Origin: CAWBJP01 sp044867425
GTDB lineage: Bacteria > Actinomycetota > Acidimicrobiia > IMCC26256 > BP-133
Length of the DNA: 64,000 nucleotides
Direction of reading: 5' to 3'
Assembly: GCA_044867425.1 (NCBI GenBank)
Contig: JBIOUX010000163.1
Span: 1 to 64,000, forward strand
The position numbers and the translations under genes are program-made. Positions 1-8,444 of this stretch are shown piece after piece. A model generated the notes under the pieces. That model was not told the DNA's origin and did no database searches. It worked only from the letters and a program-made list of their open reading frames with translations. How positions within the stretch are numbered: position 1 is the stretch's first letter; each line of letters starts with the position of its first letter.

Positions 1-1
1 A

Positions 2-142
2 GGCGAGCCCCGCACGCTCGAGCAGGTGGCTCAGCACTTCCACCTCACCCGTGAGCGCATCCGACAGATCGAGGCCAAGGCCATGTCCAAGTTGCGGCAC
101 CCGTCGGTCAACTGTGGAGTACGGGAGTTCCTCACCGACTGA
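2..142 (+). CDS. RNA polymerase sigma factor, C-terminal fragment (region 4)
   Basis: The window opens inside a gene whose last 46 residues are readable. They contain the helix-turn-helix of sigma-70 region 4.2, with LEQVAQHFHLTRERIRQIE followed by AKAMSKLRHPS, the typical C-terminal tail of primary (RpoD/SigA/HrdB-like) sigma factors, which contacts the -35 element. The gene ends at TGA 140-142. Everything upstream is outside the window, so whether this is the main housekeeping sigma or a close paralogue cannot be settled here. Confidence 0.85.
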   Translation, partial: GEPRTLEQVAQHFHLTRERIRQIEAKAMSKLRHPSVNCGVREFLTD

Positions 143-164
143 CCGTGCGACGCCTGTCTCGAAA

Positions 165-402
165 TCAGAGCTTGAGGATGGGGCAGGTCAACGTGCGGGT
201 AACCCCGTCCGTGAGCTGCAGTCGGGAAACCACCATCTTGCCCAGGTCGTCAATGCTGTCGGCCTCCACCCGCACGATCACGTCATAGGGGCCGGTGACG
301 TCCACGGCGGAGATGACCCCCTCCAGCCGGGCGATGTGGGCGGACACAATGTGCGGACTCGCCCACCTCGGTCTGGATCAGCACGTAGGCCTTGACGGCC
401 AT
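165..402 (-). pseudogene. Stand-alone Lrp/AsnC ligand-binding (RAM) domain protein, apparent frameshift
   Basis: The family consists of roughly 75-80-residue proteins that carry only the effector-binding domain of Lrp/AsnC regulators. The N-terminus starts at ATG 400-402 (MAVKAYVLIQTEVGES) and the rest lies in another frame, from about base 355 to the stop at 165 (HIARLEGVISAVDVTGPYD, later TLTCPILKL). Joined across a one-base shift near 346-365 the two halves give a normal-length family member, with the VTGPYDVIV core and a conserved TRTLTCP tail. Either the gene is broken or the sequence has a single-base error here. It reads towards the sigma factor gene. Confidence 0.65.
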
Positions 403-538
403 GAAGCCTCCTCGCACGCGGCGCAGCCGATGGTAGCGAGCCCACTCGGGCAATCGTGAAGTGACGAACCCAGTGCCGCCCAGGCACCCGGATTCGTACA
501 CAGACCCTGCTAGTGTCCGGCGCTTAGTCGAGGCCGAC

Positions 539-2272
539 GTGCTGGAGGGACCCTCCATCGAGACGATCGCGCACGACATCATCATCGTCGGAGGCGGAGG
601 CGCGGGGCTCCGGGCGGCCATCGCCGCGGCGGAGGCCTCCGACGCCGTCAGCATCGGCGTGGTGTCCAAGGTCTACCCGATGCGCAGCCACACCGTCTCG
701 GCCGAGGGCGGGGCGGCGGCGGTCCTGCGGGAAGGCGGGGACGACAACCTCGACCTCCACGCCTTCGACACCATCCGCGGCAGCGACTACCTGGCCGACC
801 AGGACGCGGTGGAGGCTTTCGTGGCCGAGTGTCCGGGGGAGATGATCCGCCTCGAGCACTGGGGCTGCCCGTGGAGCCGCGACCCGGACGGGAGGCTCGC
901 CGTGCGGCCCTTCGGTGGGATGAGCGTGTGGCGGACGCTCTTCGCCGCCGACAAGACCGGCTTCCACATGCTCCACGCCCTCTTCCAGACCTCGCTCAAG
1001 TACGAGCGGGTCGTCCGCTACGACGAGTTCTTCGTGACCAAGCTCCTGGTGGAGGACGGGCGGTGCGCGGGAGTGGCGGCGATGGACCTCCGGGACCTGA
1101 GGGTCAGGTGCATCGCCGGCAAGGCCGTGATCCTCTGCACCGGCGGCGCCGGACGGACCTTCCCCTTCACCACCAATGCCGCCATCAAGACCGGGGACGG
1201 GATGGCCCTCGCCTACCGGGCGGGCGTCCCCTTGAAGGACATGGAGTTCGTTCAGTACCACCCCACCGGGTTGCCCCTGACCGGGATCCTGATGACCGAG
1301 GCGTCACGGGGGGAGGGTGGCTACCTGATCAACCGGGAGGGGAAGCGGTTCCTCGAGGACTACATCCCGTCCAAGATGGAGCTCGGCCCCCGGGACATCC
1401 TCTCCCGGGCGATCGTGCAGGAACACGAGAAGGGACGGACGTTCGAGGGGCCGTACGGCTACTACGTCCATCTCGACATCCGCCACCTGGGCGAGAAGAC
1501 GATCGACGAGAAGTTGCCGTTCGTCCGGGAGCTGGTCCGGAACTATGTGGGGATCGACCCCGTCTACGAGCCCATCCCGGTGCGGCCGGTGGTCCACTAC
1601 TGGATGGGGGGCGTCGACACCGACCTCACGGGGCGGACGCTCCTGCCGGGCCTGTACGCCGCCGGGGAGACGGCCTGCGTGAGCATGAACGGGGCGAACC
1701 GGCTCGGGTCGAACTCGCTCTCCGAGTGCCTCGTGTTCGGGGCGAGGGTGGGAAAGCAGGCGGCGGAGGACGCTCTCGAGGCCCGTCCGCCCCTGGAGAA
1801 CTCCCTCTCCCGGCTGGCCCAGGCCGAGCAGGACCGGCTCGTCTCCGCCTACCTGGCCAAGGAGGGGGGCCACGAACGCGTCGCCGCCGTCAGGCGGGAC
1901 ATGCAGCGGGCCATGGAGGCCGGGGCCGGCATCTACCGGACCGAAGAGTCGCTCAAGGAGGCCACCGAGGAGATCAGCCGGCTCAAGGACCGCTACCGGG
2001 ACGTGGCGCTCGACGATCGCAGTCGGACGTTCAACACCGAGGTGGTGGGAGCGCTCGAGCTCGAGAACATGCTCGACATCGCCGAGACGGTGGTCCACTC
2101 CGGGCTGGAACGGAGGGAGTCGCGCGGATCCCACACCCGCCGCGACCACCCCGAGCGGGACGACGAGCGCTTCGCCAGGCACAGCCTCGCCCTCGCCACG
2201 CCCGAGGGGGCCCGGATCGAGTACCGCGACGTCACCATCACGAGGTGGCCACTCGCCGAGCGGACATACTGA
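539..2272 (+). CDS. frdA: Fumarate reductase/succinate dehydrogenase flavoprotein subunit
   Basis: This is the catalytic FAD subunit of a complex II enzyme, interconverting fumarate and succinate on the cytoplasmic face of the membrane. Visible motifs are the dinucleotide fold (IIIVGGGGAGLRAAIAAAE), the covalent FAD-attachment region with its histidine (YPMRSHTVSAEGG), the WGCPWSR and ADKTGFHMLH segments characteristic of FrdA, and the HPTG/RGEGGYLI active-site region. Sequence and gene order match the E. coli frdABCD type more closely than the sdh operon that follows. The reading frame is open from GTG 461, but GTG 539 is preferred: GAGG at 530-533 lies five bases before it, and it leaves an N-terminus of family length before the FAD motif. 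FrdB starts about 20 bases after the stop. Confidence 0.93.
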   Translation: MLEGPSIETIAHDIIIVGGGGAGLRAAIAAAEASDAVSIGVVSKVYPMRSHTVSAEGGAAAVLREGGDDNLDLHAFDTIRGSDYLADQDAVEAFVAECPGEMIRLEHWGCPWSRDPDGRLAVRPFGGMSVWRTLFAADKTGFHMLHALFQTSLKYERVVRYDEFFVTKLLVEDGRCAGVAAMDLRDLRVRCIAGKAVILCTGGAGRTFPFTTNAAIKTGDGMALAYRAGVPLKDMEFVQYHPTGLPLTGILMTEASRGEGGYLINREGKRFLEDYIPSKMELGPRDILSRAIVQEHEKGRTFEGPYGYYVHLDIRHLGEKTIDEKLPFVRELVRNYVGIDPVYEPIPVRPVVHYWMGGVDTDLTGRTLLPGLYAAGETACVSMNGANRLGSNSLSECLVFGARVGKQAAEDALEARPPLENSLSRLAQAEQDRLVSAYLAKEGGHERVAAVRRDMQRAMEAGAGIYRTEESLKEATEEISRLKDRYRDVALDDRSRTFNTEVVGALELENMLDIAETVVHSGLERRESRGSHTRRDHPERDDERFARHSLALATPEGARIEYRDVTITRWPLAERTY

Positions 2273-2292
2273 CCCGACGAGGAGGGCTCGAG

Positions 2293-3039
2293 ATGTCGGA
2301 CGGGACGGTGGTACTGAAGGTGGCCCGGTACCGCCCGGAAGACCGTCCGACCCCGTACTTCGACGACTACGAGATCCCCTATCGGGACGACATGGTCGTC
2401 CTCGACGCCCTGAACCACATCAAGGACGACGTGGACGGGACCCTCACCTACCGGTGGTCGTGCCGGATGGGGGTGTGCGGATCATGCGGGATGATGGTGA
2501 ACGGGGTGCCCCGGCTCACCTGCGCGGTCTTCCTGCGCGAGTTCCATCCGAAGCCGGTGGTGGTCGAGCCCCTGCGCTACTTCCCCGTCATCCGCGACCT
2601 CGTGGTGGACATCAGCGCCTTCCTGGAGAAGCTGAAGGAGGTCAAGCCCTGGATCATCCGGGACGAGGCGCCCGTCTCCGAGGGCGAGTACCTCCAGACC
2701 CCCGAGCAGGTGGAGGCCTACAAACAATTCAGCATGTGCATCAACTGCATGCTGTGCTACGCCGCCTGCCCGGTGTTCGGCCTGGACGACGATTTCATCG
2801 GTCCGGCGGCCATCGCCCTGGCCCACCGCTACAACCTCGACTCCCGGGACCAGGGCCGGGACGAGCGCCGGGCCATCCTGGGGGTCCACTGGGGCGCCTG
2901 GGACTGCACCTTCGTCGGGGAGTGCTCGGTGGTGTGCCCCAAGCACGTCGACCCGGCCGTCGCCATCCAGCGCACGAAGCTGGACATCGCCGCCACGAGC
3001 CTCAAATCCGTCCTCTGGCCGTTCGGGGGGCGCAAGTGA
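2293..3039 (+). CDS. frdB: Fumarate reductase iron-sulfur subunit
   Basis: This 248-residue protein carries electrons between the quinone site and the flavoprotein. It has the three cysteine clusters of the family: CRMGVCGSCG plus a later Cys for the [2Fe-2S] centre, CINCMLCYAACP for the [4Fe-4S] centre, and CTFVGECSVVCPKH for the [3Fe-4S]/[4Fe-4S] pair. The stretch IGPAAIALAHRYNLDSRD is a hallmark of FrdB. ATG 2293 follows a GGAGGG ribosome site. The stop overlaps the GTG start of frdC (GTGA), which implies translational coupling. Confidence 0.95.
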   Translation: MSDGTVVLKVARYRPEDRPTPYFDDYEIPYRDDMVVLDALNHIKDDVDGTLTYRWSCRMGVCGSCGMMVNGVPRLTCAVFLREFHPKPVVVEPLRYFPVIRDLVVDISAFLEKLKEVKPWIIRDEAPVSEGEYLQTPEQVEAYKQFSMCINCMLCYAACPVFGLDDDFIGPAAIALAHRYNLDSRDQGRDERRAILGVHWGAWDCTFVGECSVVCPKHVDPAVAIQRTKLDIAATSLKSVLWPFGGRK

Positions 3040-3434
3040 GCGCGGCGCGCCCTCCCGTCTACGTCCGCCCCATCCCCCGCTTCTGGTGGATACGGACAGC
3101 GCCCTTCCGGCGCTTCGTCATCCGCGAGCTCACCTCGGTGTTCGTTGGCCTCTTCTCGGTGATCCTGCTGCTCTTCCTCCTCGCCCTCTCCCGGGGCCCG
3201 GACGCCTACGCCAGTTTCCTGCGGTGGCTCGACCTACCTGGAATCGTGGTCCTCCACGCCCTCACCCTGGCCGCCGTCCTCTACCACACGGCCACCTCCA
3301 TCCAGCTCGCCTCCCAGATCCAGGAGGTCCGCCTGGGCGGACAGGCCGTCCCCCGCCAACTGCTGATGGCCGGCATGACCGGAGGATTGATCGTGGCCTC
3401 CGCCGTCGTCGCCTACCTCCACGTGGAGTTCTAG
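3036..3434 (+). CDS. frdC: Fumarate reductase membrane anchor subunit C
   Basis: A 132-residue membrane protein with three hydrophobic segments (roughly residues 30-50, 65-90 and 105-130). The N-terminus VYVRPIPRFWWI and the central ALTLAAVLYHTATSIQLA resemble E. coli FrdC, where the histidine lies in the second helix. With FrdD it anchors FrdAB and forms the quinone site. The start is GTG 3036, overlapping the frdB stop. No haem-ligand pattern can be proven by eye. Confidence 0.88.
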   Translation: MSAARPPVYVRPIPRFWWIRTAPFRRFVIRELTSVFVGLFSVILLLFLLALSRGPDAYASFLRWLDLPGIVVLHALTLAAVLYHTATSIQLASQIQEVRLGGQAVPRQLLMAGMTGGLIVASAVVAYLHVEF

Positions 3435-3436
3435 CC

Positions 3437-3814
3437 GTGGCCAGAAGCGCAGCGCACCCACGACCGGTTCGGAGCGAGCCCTTCTACTGGTTGCTGTTCA
3501 CGGCCGGAGGCGGGGTGTCGGCCTTCCTCTTCCCCGCCCACATCGCCATCCTGGGCATCGCCTACGGCGCCGGGTGGCTTCCCGATGACGCCCTCTCCTA
3601 CGACCGGGTCCTCGACCTTGTCCAGAACCCTCTCACCAAGATCTACCTCTTCGTGCTCGTCGTCCTCCCCATGTTCCACGCCGCCCACCGGATCCGCTAC
3701 GGCCTCCGCCACGAGCTGCGGATGGAGGAGAACAAGCACATCGTGGCCAGCGCCTGCTACGGCGCCGCCTTCGTGGGCACCGCCCTCACGGTGTGGGTCC
3801 TCCTGCAGATCTGA
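3437..3814 (+). CDS. frdD: Fumarate reductase membrane anchor subunit D
   Basis: A 125-residue membrane protein with three transmembrane segments. It shares with FrdD of enterobacteria and mycobacteria the order EPFYWLLFTAGGGVSAFLFP, then DALSYDRVLDLVQ, then VVLPMFHAAHRIRYGLRH. GTG 3437 starts two bases after the frdC stop. This completes a four-gene frdABCD operon. It ends 7 bases before the stop of the convergent sdh operon, so the two operons meet tail to tail. Confidence 0.88.
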   Translation: MARSAAHPRPVRSEPFYWLLFTAGGGVSAFLFPAHIAILGIAYGAGWLPDDALSYDRVLDLVQNPLTKIYLFVLVVLPMFHAAHRIRYGLRHELRMEENKHIVASACYGAAFVGTALTVWVLLQI

Positions 3815-3821
3815 CGAGCCG

Positions 3822-4625
3822 TCACCGCGTTCGCCTGAGCTTGCGCCAGAGCCGGACCACGGGATCGTAGATCTCGGTCACCACCCGCTCCTTGAGCGGG
3901 ATGATGGCGTTGTCGGTGATCTTGATGTACTCGGGGCAGACCTCGGTGCAGCACTTGGTGATGTTGCAGTAGCCGAGCCCGTACCTGGCCTTGATGAGCT
4001 CGGTCCGGTTGTTGGTGTCGAGCGGGTGCATCTCGAGGGCGGCCAGGCGGACGAAGAACCGGGGCCCGGCGAAGTGCCGCTTGTTCTCGTCGTGGTCACG
4101 GATGACGTGGCAGACGTCCTGGCAGAGGAAGCACTCGATGCACTTGTGGAACTCCTGGGGCCGGTCGATGTCCTCCTGGAACATGCGCCGCTTGCCATCG
4201 GGATCGGGCGGCTTGGGGGTGAAGGAGGGGATGGTCTTGGCCACCTCGTAGTTGAAGGACACGTCGGTCACGACGTCCTTGATGACCGGGAAGGTCTTCA
4301 TGGGGGCGACGACGACGGGCTCTTCGGTGGGAAGGGTGTCCATCCGGGTCATGCACAGGAGCCGGGGCCGGCCGTTGATCTCGGCCGAACAGGAGCCGCA
4401 CTTGCCCGCCTTGCAGTTCCACCGCACAGCCAGGTCGGGCGCCTGGTTGGCCTGGATGGCGAAGAGCACGTCGAGGACCACCACGCCCTCCTGGAGGGGC
4501 ACGGCGTAGTCGGTGAAGGCGCCGCCCTCCCCGTTGCCCCGCCAGACCCGCATCGTCACTTCCGGGACGCCGCCCGCCGGTCGTTCGCGCCCCCCGGCCC
4601 GGATGGTCACCTCCTGGGCCACCAT
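3822..4625 (-). CDS. sdhB: Succinate dehydrogenase iron-sulfur subunit (actinobacterial Sdh1 type)
   Basis: A 267-residue iron-sulfur subunit with the Cys sets CKAGKCGSCS (2Fe-2S), CIECFLCQDVCH and CNITKCCTEVCPEYI for the cubane clusters. Its divergence from the neighbouring FrdB, the C-terminal ALKERVVTEIYDPVVRLWRKL-like tail and the gene order resemble the M. tuberculosis Rv0249c-Rv0247c (Sdh1) complex. The last gene of a three-gene operon; its ATG overlaps the flavoprotein stop by one base (TAATG). Expected role: electron transfer from succinate to menaquinone. Confidence 0.9.
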   Translation of the reverse strand: MVAQEVTIRAGGRERPAGGVPEVTMRVWRGNGEGGAFTDYAVPLQEGVVVLDVLFAIQANQAPDLAVRWNCKAGKCGSCSAEINGRPRLLCMTRMDTLPTEEPVVVAPMKTFPVIKDVVTDVSFNYEVAKTIPSFTPKPPDPDGKRRMFQEDIDRPQEFHKCIECFLCQDVCHVIRDHDENKRHFAGPRFFVRLAALEMHPLDTNNRTELIKARYGLGYCNITKCCTEVCPEYIKITDNAIIPLKERVVTEIYDPVVRLWRKLRRTR

Positions 4626-6424
4626 TACCCGTTCTCCTCGAAGAGCGCCTTGAGCTCGGCGGGCATCTCCAGAAGGGGTTCCTCCCGGAGATCCAGCTCA
4701 CCGTCGCCCCGGCGCACGACGTGGTTCACCCGGCCGTAGTGGGGGTCGGTGGTGGGGTAGTCCTCCCGGGTGTGGCCGCCCCGGCTCTCTTTGCGGGCCA
4801 GGGCGCAGCGGGCCACCACCTCGGAGATGGCGAGCATGTTGCGCAGGTCGAGGGCCAGGTGCCATCCGGGGTTGAACTCCCGGTTGCCGGCCACGCTCAA
4901 CCGGGCCGCCCGCTCCTTGAGCACGGCGATCTCCGAAAGGGCTTTCTCCAGCTCGTCGCCGGTGCGGATGATGCCGACGAGATCCTGCATCGTCTGCTGG
5001 AGGTCGACGTGGACGGCGTAGGGGTTCTCACCCCCCGGGTGGTCGAAGGGGGCGAGGGCGGTCCGGGCCGCCTCCTCCACCTCCCCCTCGTCGGGGACCG
5101 GGAGGCTCGCCCGCCCGGCGGCGTACTCGGCGGCGGAGAGGCCGGCCCGCCGGCCGAAGACGAGAAGGTCGGAGAGCGAGTTGCCGCCCAGGCGGTTGGA
5201 TCCGTGCATGCCCCCGGCGCACTCTCCGGCGGCGAAGAGCCCGGGCACGGTGGTGGCGGTGGTGTCGGCGTCGACGCGCAGGCCCCCCATGGCGTAGTGG
5301 CAGGTGGGTCCCACCTCCATGGGTTCCTTGGTGATGTCGACACCGGCCAGCTCCTTGAACTGGTGGTACATGGAGGGGAGGCGCCGGCGGATCTCCTCGG
5401 CCGGTCGCCGGGTGGCGATGTCGAGGAAGACGCCGCCGTGGGGACTGCCCCGGCCGGCCTTGATCTCGGCGTTGATGGCCCGGGCCACCTCGTCCCGGGG
5501 CAGGAGCTCGGGGGGGCGGCGGTGGTTGTGGTGGTCGGCGTACCAGGCGTCGGCCTCGGCCTCGGTTTCGGCCGTCTCGGCTTTGAAGAATTCGGGGATG
5601 TAGTCGAACATGAACCGTCGCCCCTCGGAGTTGCGCAGCACACCTCCGTCGCCCCGCACCCCCTCGGTGACGAGGAGCCCCCGCACGCTGGGCGGCCAGA
5701 CCATGCCGGTGGGGTGGAACTGGACGAATTCCATGTCGATGAGGTCGGCCCCGGCGAAGAGCCCCATGGCGTGGCCGTCGGCGGTGTACTCCCAGGAGTT
5801 GGAGGTCACCTTCCAGGCCTTGCCGATCCCGCCGGTGGCCAGCACCACCGCCTTGGCCCGGAAGACCACGAAGCGCCCGTTCTCCCGCCAGTAGCCGAAG
5901 GCGCCGGCCACCCGGTCCCCGTCCTTCAAGAGCCGCTGGATGGCGCACTCCATGAAGACGTCGATGCCCTTGTGGACGGCCCGCTGCTGGAGGGTGCGGA
6001 TCATCTCGAGGCCGGTGCGGTCGCCGACGTGGGCGAGACGCGCGTAGCGGTGACCGGCGAAGTCCCGCTGGTGGATGAGACCGTCCTTGGTGCGGTCGAG
6101 GAGGGCGCCCCACTCCTCCAGCTCGAGGACCCGGTCGGGTGCCTCCTGGGCGTGGAGCTGGGCCATACGCCAGTTGTTGAGGAGCTTGCCGCCCCGCATG
6201 GTGTCCCGGAAGTGGACCTGCCAGTTGTCCTCGGGCCAGACGTTGGCCAGGGCGGCGGCGATGCCACCCTCGGCCATGACCGTGTGGGCCTTGCCCAGCA
6301 GCGACTTGCAGAGGAGGGCGGTGCGGGCGCCGGCGGCGCTGGCCTCGATGGCGGCCCGGATGCCGGCTCCGCCGGCACCGACCACGATCACGTCGTAGTC
6401 GTGAGTCTCGTACCCCTCCATCAC
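4625..6424 (-). CDS. sdhA: Succinate dehydrogenase flavoprotein subunit (actinobacterial Sdh1 type)
   Basis: A 599-residue flavoprotein. It shows the FAD-binding N-terminus (YDVIVVGAGGAGIRAAIEAS), the attachment histidine in KAHTVMAEGGIAAALA, the FHPTG motif and an RGDGGVLRN active-site loop. It oxidises succinate in the TCA cycle. The start can be GTG 6424 or the immediately following ATG 6421; both sit next to the anchor gene's stop codon, so translation is probably coupled. The paralogue at 539-2272 differs enough that recent duplication is unlikely. Confidence 0.92.
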   Translation of the reverse strand: MMEGYETHDYDVIVVGAGGAGIRAAIEASAAGARTALLCKSLLGKAHTVMAEGGIAAALANVWPEDNWQVHFRDTMRGGKLLNNWRMAQLHAQEAPDRVLELEEWGALLDRTKDGLIHQRDFAGHRYARLAHVGDRTGLEMIRTLQQRAVHKGIDVFMECAIQRLLKDGDRVAGAFGYWRENGRFVVFRAKAVVLATGGIGKAWKVTSNSWEYTADGHAMGLFAGADLIDMEFVQFHPTGMVWPPSVRGLLVTEGVRGDGGVLRNSEGRRFMFDYIPEFFKAETAETEAEADAWYADHHNHRRPPELLPRDEVARAINAEIKAGRGSPHGGVFLDIATRRPAEEIRRRLPSMYHQFKELAGVDITKEPMEVGPTCHYAMGGLRVDADTTATTVPGLFAAGECAGGMHGSNRLGGNSLSDLLVFGRRAGLSAAEYAAGRASLPVPDEGEVEEAARTALAPFDHPGGENPYAVHVDLQQTMQDLVGIIRTGDELEKALSEIAVLKERAARLSVAGNREFNPGWHLALDLRNMLAISEVVARCALARKESRGGHTREDYPTTDPHYGRVNHVVRRGDGELDLREEPLLEMPAELKALFEENG

Positions 6425-7192
6425 CTAGAAGGTGATCCTCGGGTCGGTGAAGACCCCGTTGGCCAGGAGGCGGACGTACACGTCGGTGCCGGCCACCATG
6501 ACCAGGCTGATCCAGGCGATGAGGCCGTGCCGCTCGTTGAGCCGGGTCACGAAGCGCCACATCTTCAGCTTGAGGGGCCGGGCCGAGAGCACGTCGAGGT
6601 GGCCACCGGCCAGGTGGCGACAGGAGTGGCAGGACAGGCTGTAGGCGGTGAGGAGGGCGGCGTTTGCCACCAGCACCACCGTGCCCAGGCCGATGCCGAT
6701 CCCCTCCTCGAAGCTGAAGGCCTTCACCGCGTCGATCCAGAGGAAGAACAGGATCGGCCACACCGCCCAGAAGAAGTAGCGGTGGAAGTTCTGCAGGCTC
6801 AAGGGGAAACGGGTCTCGCCCGTGTAGCACTTGGCCGCGTCGGCGACGCCACAGGCCGGCGGGGAGCGGAAGAAGGCCCGGTAGTAGGACTTGCGGTAGT
6901 AGTAGCAGGTGGCCCGGAACCCGCCCGGCGCCCACAGGATGAGCAGCGCCGGCGACAGGGAGAACCACGACCCGAAGAGCCGGATGGTGGGCTCGGCGCA
7001 ATTGGCGGCCAGGCACGGGGAGTAGAGCGGCGACAGGTAGGGGTCGACGAAGTAGTCGCGGTTCTGGAGGGCGGCCCAGGTGGCGTAGATGACAAAGCCG
7101 CCCAGCAGCACCCAGGTCGGGAGGGTCTCGATCCACCAGGGATCACGGCGCAGCGTCCTCCCGTGAATCGTTTCCGCGTTGGTGACCGCCAA
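6425..7192 (-). CDS. Succinate dehydrogenase membrane anchor (Rv0249c-like)
   Basis: A multi-pass membrane protein that would anchor SdhAB. It contains several hydrophobic helices and two recognisable segments, FRATCYYYRKSYYRAFF and SLSCHSCRHLAGG, plus further Cys and His residues that could serve as haem or metal ligands. The frame is open back to GTG 7252, but TTG 7192 is the better start: a GGAGGAGG ribosome site lies just before it, and a -10-like TACGAT (7234-7229) sits between the two candidates. From TTG the protein is 255 residues. First gene of the sdh operon. Confidence 0.85.
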   Translation of the reverse strand: MAVTNAETIHGRTLRRDPWWIETLPTWVLLGGFVIYATWAALQNRDYFVDPYLSPLYSPCLAANCAEPTIRLFGSWFSLSPALLILWAPGGFRATCYYYRKSYYRAFFRSPPACGVADAAKCYTGETRFPLSLQNFHRYFFWAVWPILFFLWIDAVKAFSFEEGIGIGLGTVVLVANAALLTAYSLSCHSCRHLAGGHLDVLSARPLKLKMWRFVTRLNERHGLIAWISLVMVAGTDVYVRLLANGVFTDPRITF

Positions 7193-7228
7193 CGGCCCTC
7201 CTCCGGCGCGAACGGCAGACCGCGGCGG

Positions 7229-7259
7229 ATCGTAACAACGCGCCCGCGACACATACGAA
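7229..7259 (-). promoter_or_regulatory. Candidate promoter of the sdh operon
   Basis: Reading leftwards there is TTCGTA (7259-7254), a 19-base spacer and TACGAT (7234-7229), with a TGT just before the -10 as in extended -10 promoters. Transcription from about 7222 would give a 30-base leader that contains the GGAGGAGG site of the TTG 7192 start. The -35 match is weak. Confidence 0.4.
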
Positions 7260-7328
7260 CTTTTGGTCGGTCCCGGAACGGCCTAATTCGCTGGATCGCG
7301 ACGCCGGAGACGACCGACACTGGGCGCC

Positions 7329-8438
7329 ATGTGGCCCGATCATGACGGCTCTTCGCCTGGCGGCTCATCGCAGCGTCGGCGGGGACCCCAGCCCCGCCTC
7401 CCGGCGCCACCGAAGTGGCGCCTTGAAGCTCTCGACCCCGCCCGCGCCCCCGATGCGGAACTCCTCGCGGTCCACGATCTGATCGTGGCCCTCGAACGGG
7501 AGGCGCTGCCGGACGTGCCCGTCCCCCCGGCGGACCACGCCCTGGCCGACTACCGCCGGGCCCCGTCGTTCCGCCACCGGCGCTGGTGGGTGAGCAGGAG
7601 GGGCGATGAAGTCGCCGGCTTCGCCTCGGCCGTGTGGGACGACCTGCCCGAGAACCGCAGCCATTGCGAGATCGACGTGGCCGTGGCTCCCTCGGCCCGC
7701 CGCTCCGGCCTCGGCTCGGCGTTGCTGGGGGCGGTGGTGGAAGCGGCGGATGCCTGGCAGGCCTCGCTTCTCGACGTGTACGCCCGGGTGGGTGGGCCCG
7801 GGGAGCCGTTCCTGCGCCGGCTGGGGGCCGAGCTGCGTCAGGTGGAGCGCCGGAGCGCATGCCTGACGGCCCACCTCGACCGACCGCTGCTCGAGCGCTG
7901 GGTGCGCCGGGCCGGGGAGCGGGCGGCGGCTTACTCGCTGGTGGCGTGGGACGGGCACTGCCCCGACGACCTCCTGGGTGCCTTCTGCGACCTGGTGGCG
8001 GTGATGAACACCGCGCCCCGCGACGGCCTGCAGCGGGACGACACCCACACCACCCCCGAGGAATGGCGGGAGCGGGAGGCGGCCTACGACGCCCAGGGCT
8101 ACGACCACTGGGTCCTCTGCGCCCGCCACGACGGCAGCGGCGAGTTCGCCGGCTACACCGAGCTGCTGCTGCCCCGCCGTTGGCCGGAGATGGCCTACCA
8201 GGGCGACACGGGCGTGTGGCCCAAGCACCGGGAGCGGGGTCTGGGCCGCTGGCTGAAGGCGGCCATGGCCCTGCGCCTGGTGGACGAGCGGCCCGCCATC
8301 GAGCGCATCGAGACGTGGAACGCCGGCGGCAATCAGGCCATGCTCTCGATCAACGAGGCCATGGGCTTCGTCGCGGTGGAGAACTGGGGCGCCTGGCAGG
8401 TGCCCGTCGACCGGGTGAGGGCTGCGCTCCGCTCCTAG
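7329..8438 (+). CDS. Tandem GNAT-domain N-acetyltransferase
   Basis: A 369-residue protein with two GNAT folds. The first half holds the acetyl-CoA pyrophosphate loop in VAPSARRSGLGSALLGA (about residue 120) and the second half a matching KHRERGLGRWLKAAMALR (about residue 300), followed by WNAGGNQAMLSINEAMGF, a common end of GNAT domains. Two-domain GNATs of this layout occur in actinobacteria and include mycothiol synthase (MshD). MshD identity is not established because no substrate-specific motif is visible. Divergent from the sdh operon. The first 30 residues are low-complexity and the true start may be further in. Confidence 0.75.
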   Translation: MWPDHDGSSPGGSSQRRRGPQPRLPAPPKWRLEALDPARAPDAELLAVHDLIVALEREALPDVPVPPADHALADYRRAPSFRHRRWWVSRRGDEVAGFASAVWDDLPENRSHCEIDVAVAPSARRSGLGSALLGAVVEAADAWQASLLDVYARVGGPGEPFLRRLGAELRQVERRSACLTAHLDRPLLERWVRRAGERAAAYSLVAWDGHCPDDLLGAFCDLVAVMNTAPRDGLQRDDTHTTPEEWREREAAYDAQGYDHWVLCARHDGSGEFAGYTELLLPRRWPEMAYQGDTGVWPKHRERGLGRWLKAAMALRLVDERPAIERIETWNAGGNQAMLSINEAMGFVAVENWGAWQVPVDRVRAALRS

Positions 8439-8444
8439 GAATCG

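Noticed and set aside
829..3039. A very long frame running through frdA and into frdB
   Set aside because: The part before 2293 is a shadow of frdA in another frame with Arg/Gly/Pro-rich, domain-less sequence; only 2293-3039 is the real frdB.
4721..7345. An 874-codon plus-strand frame antisense to the sdh operon
   Set aside because: In very GC-rich DNA antisense frames stay open. Its product is low-complexity Gly/Val/His-rich, and the other strand encodes three clear complex II subunits.
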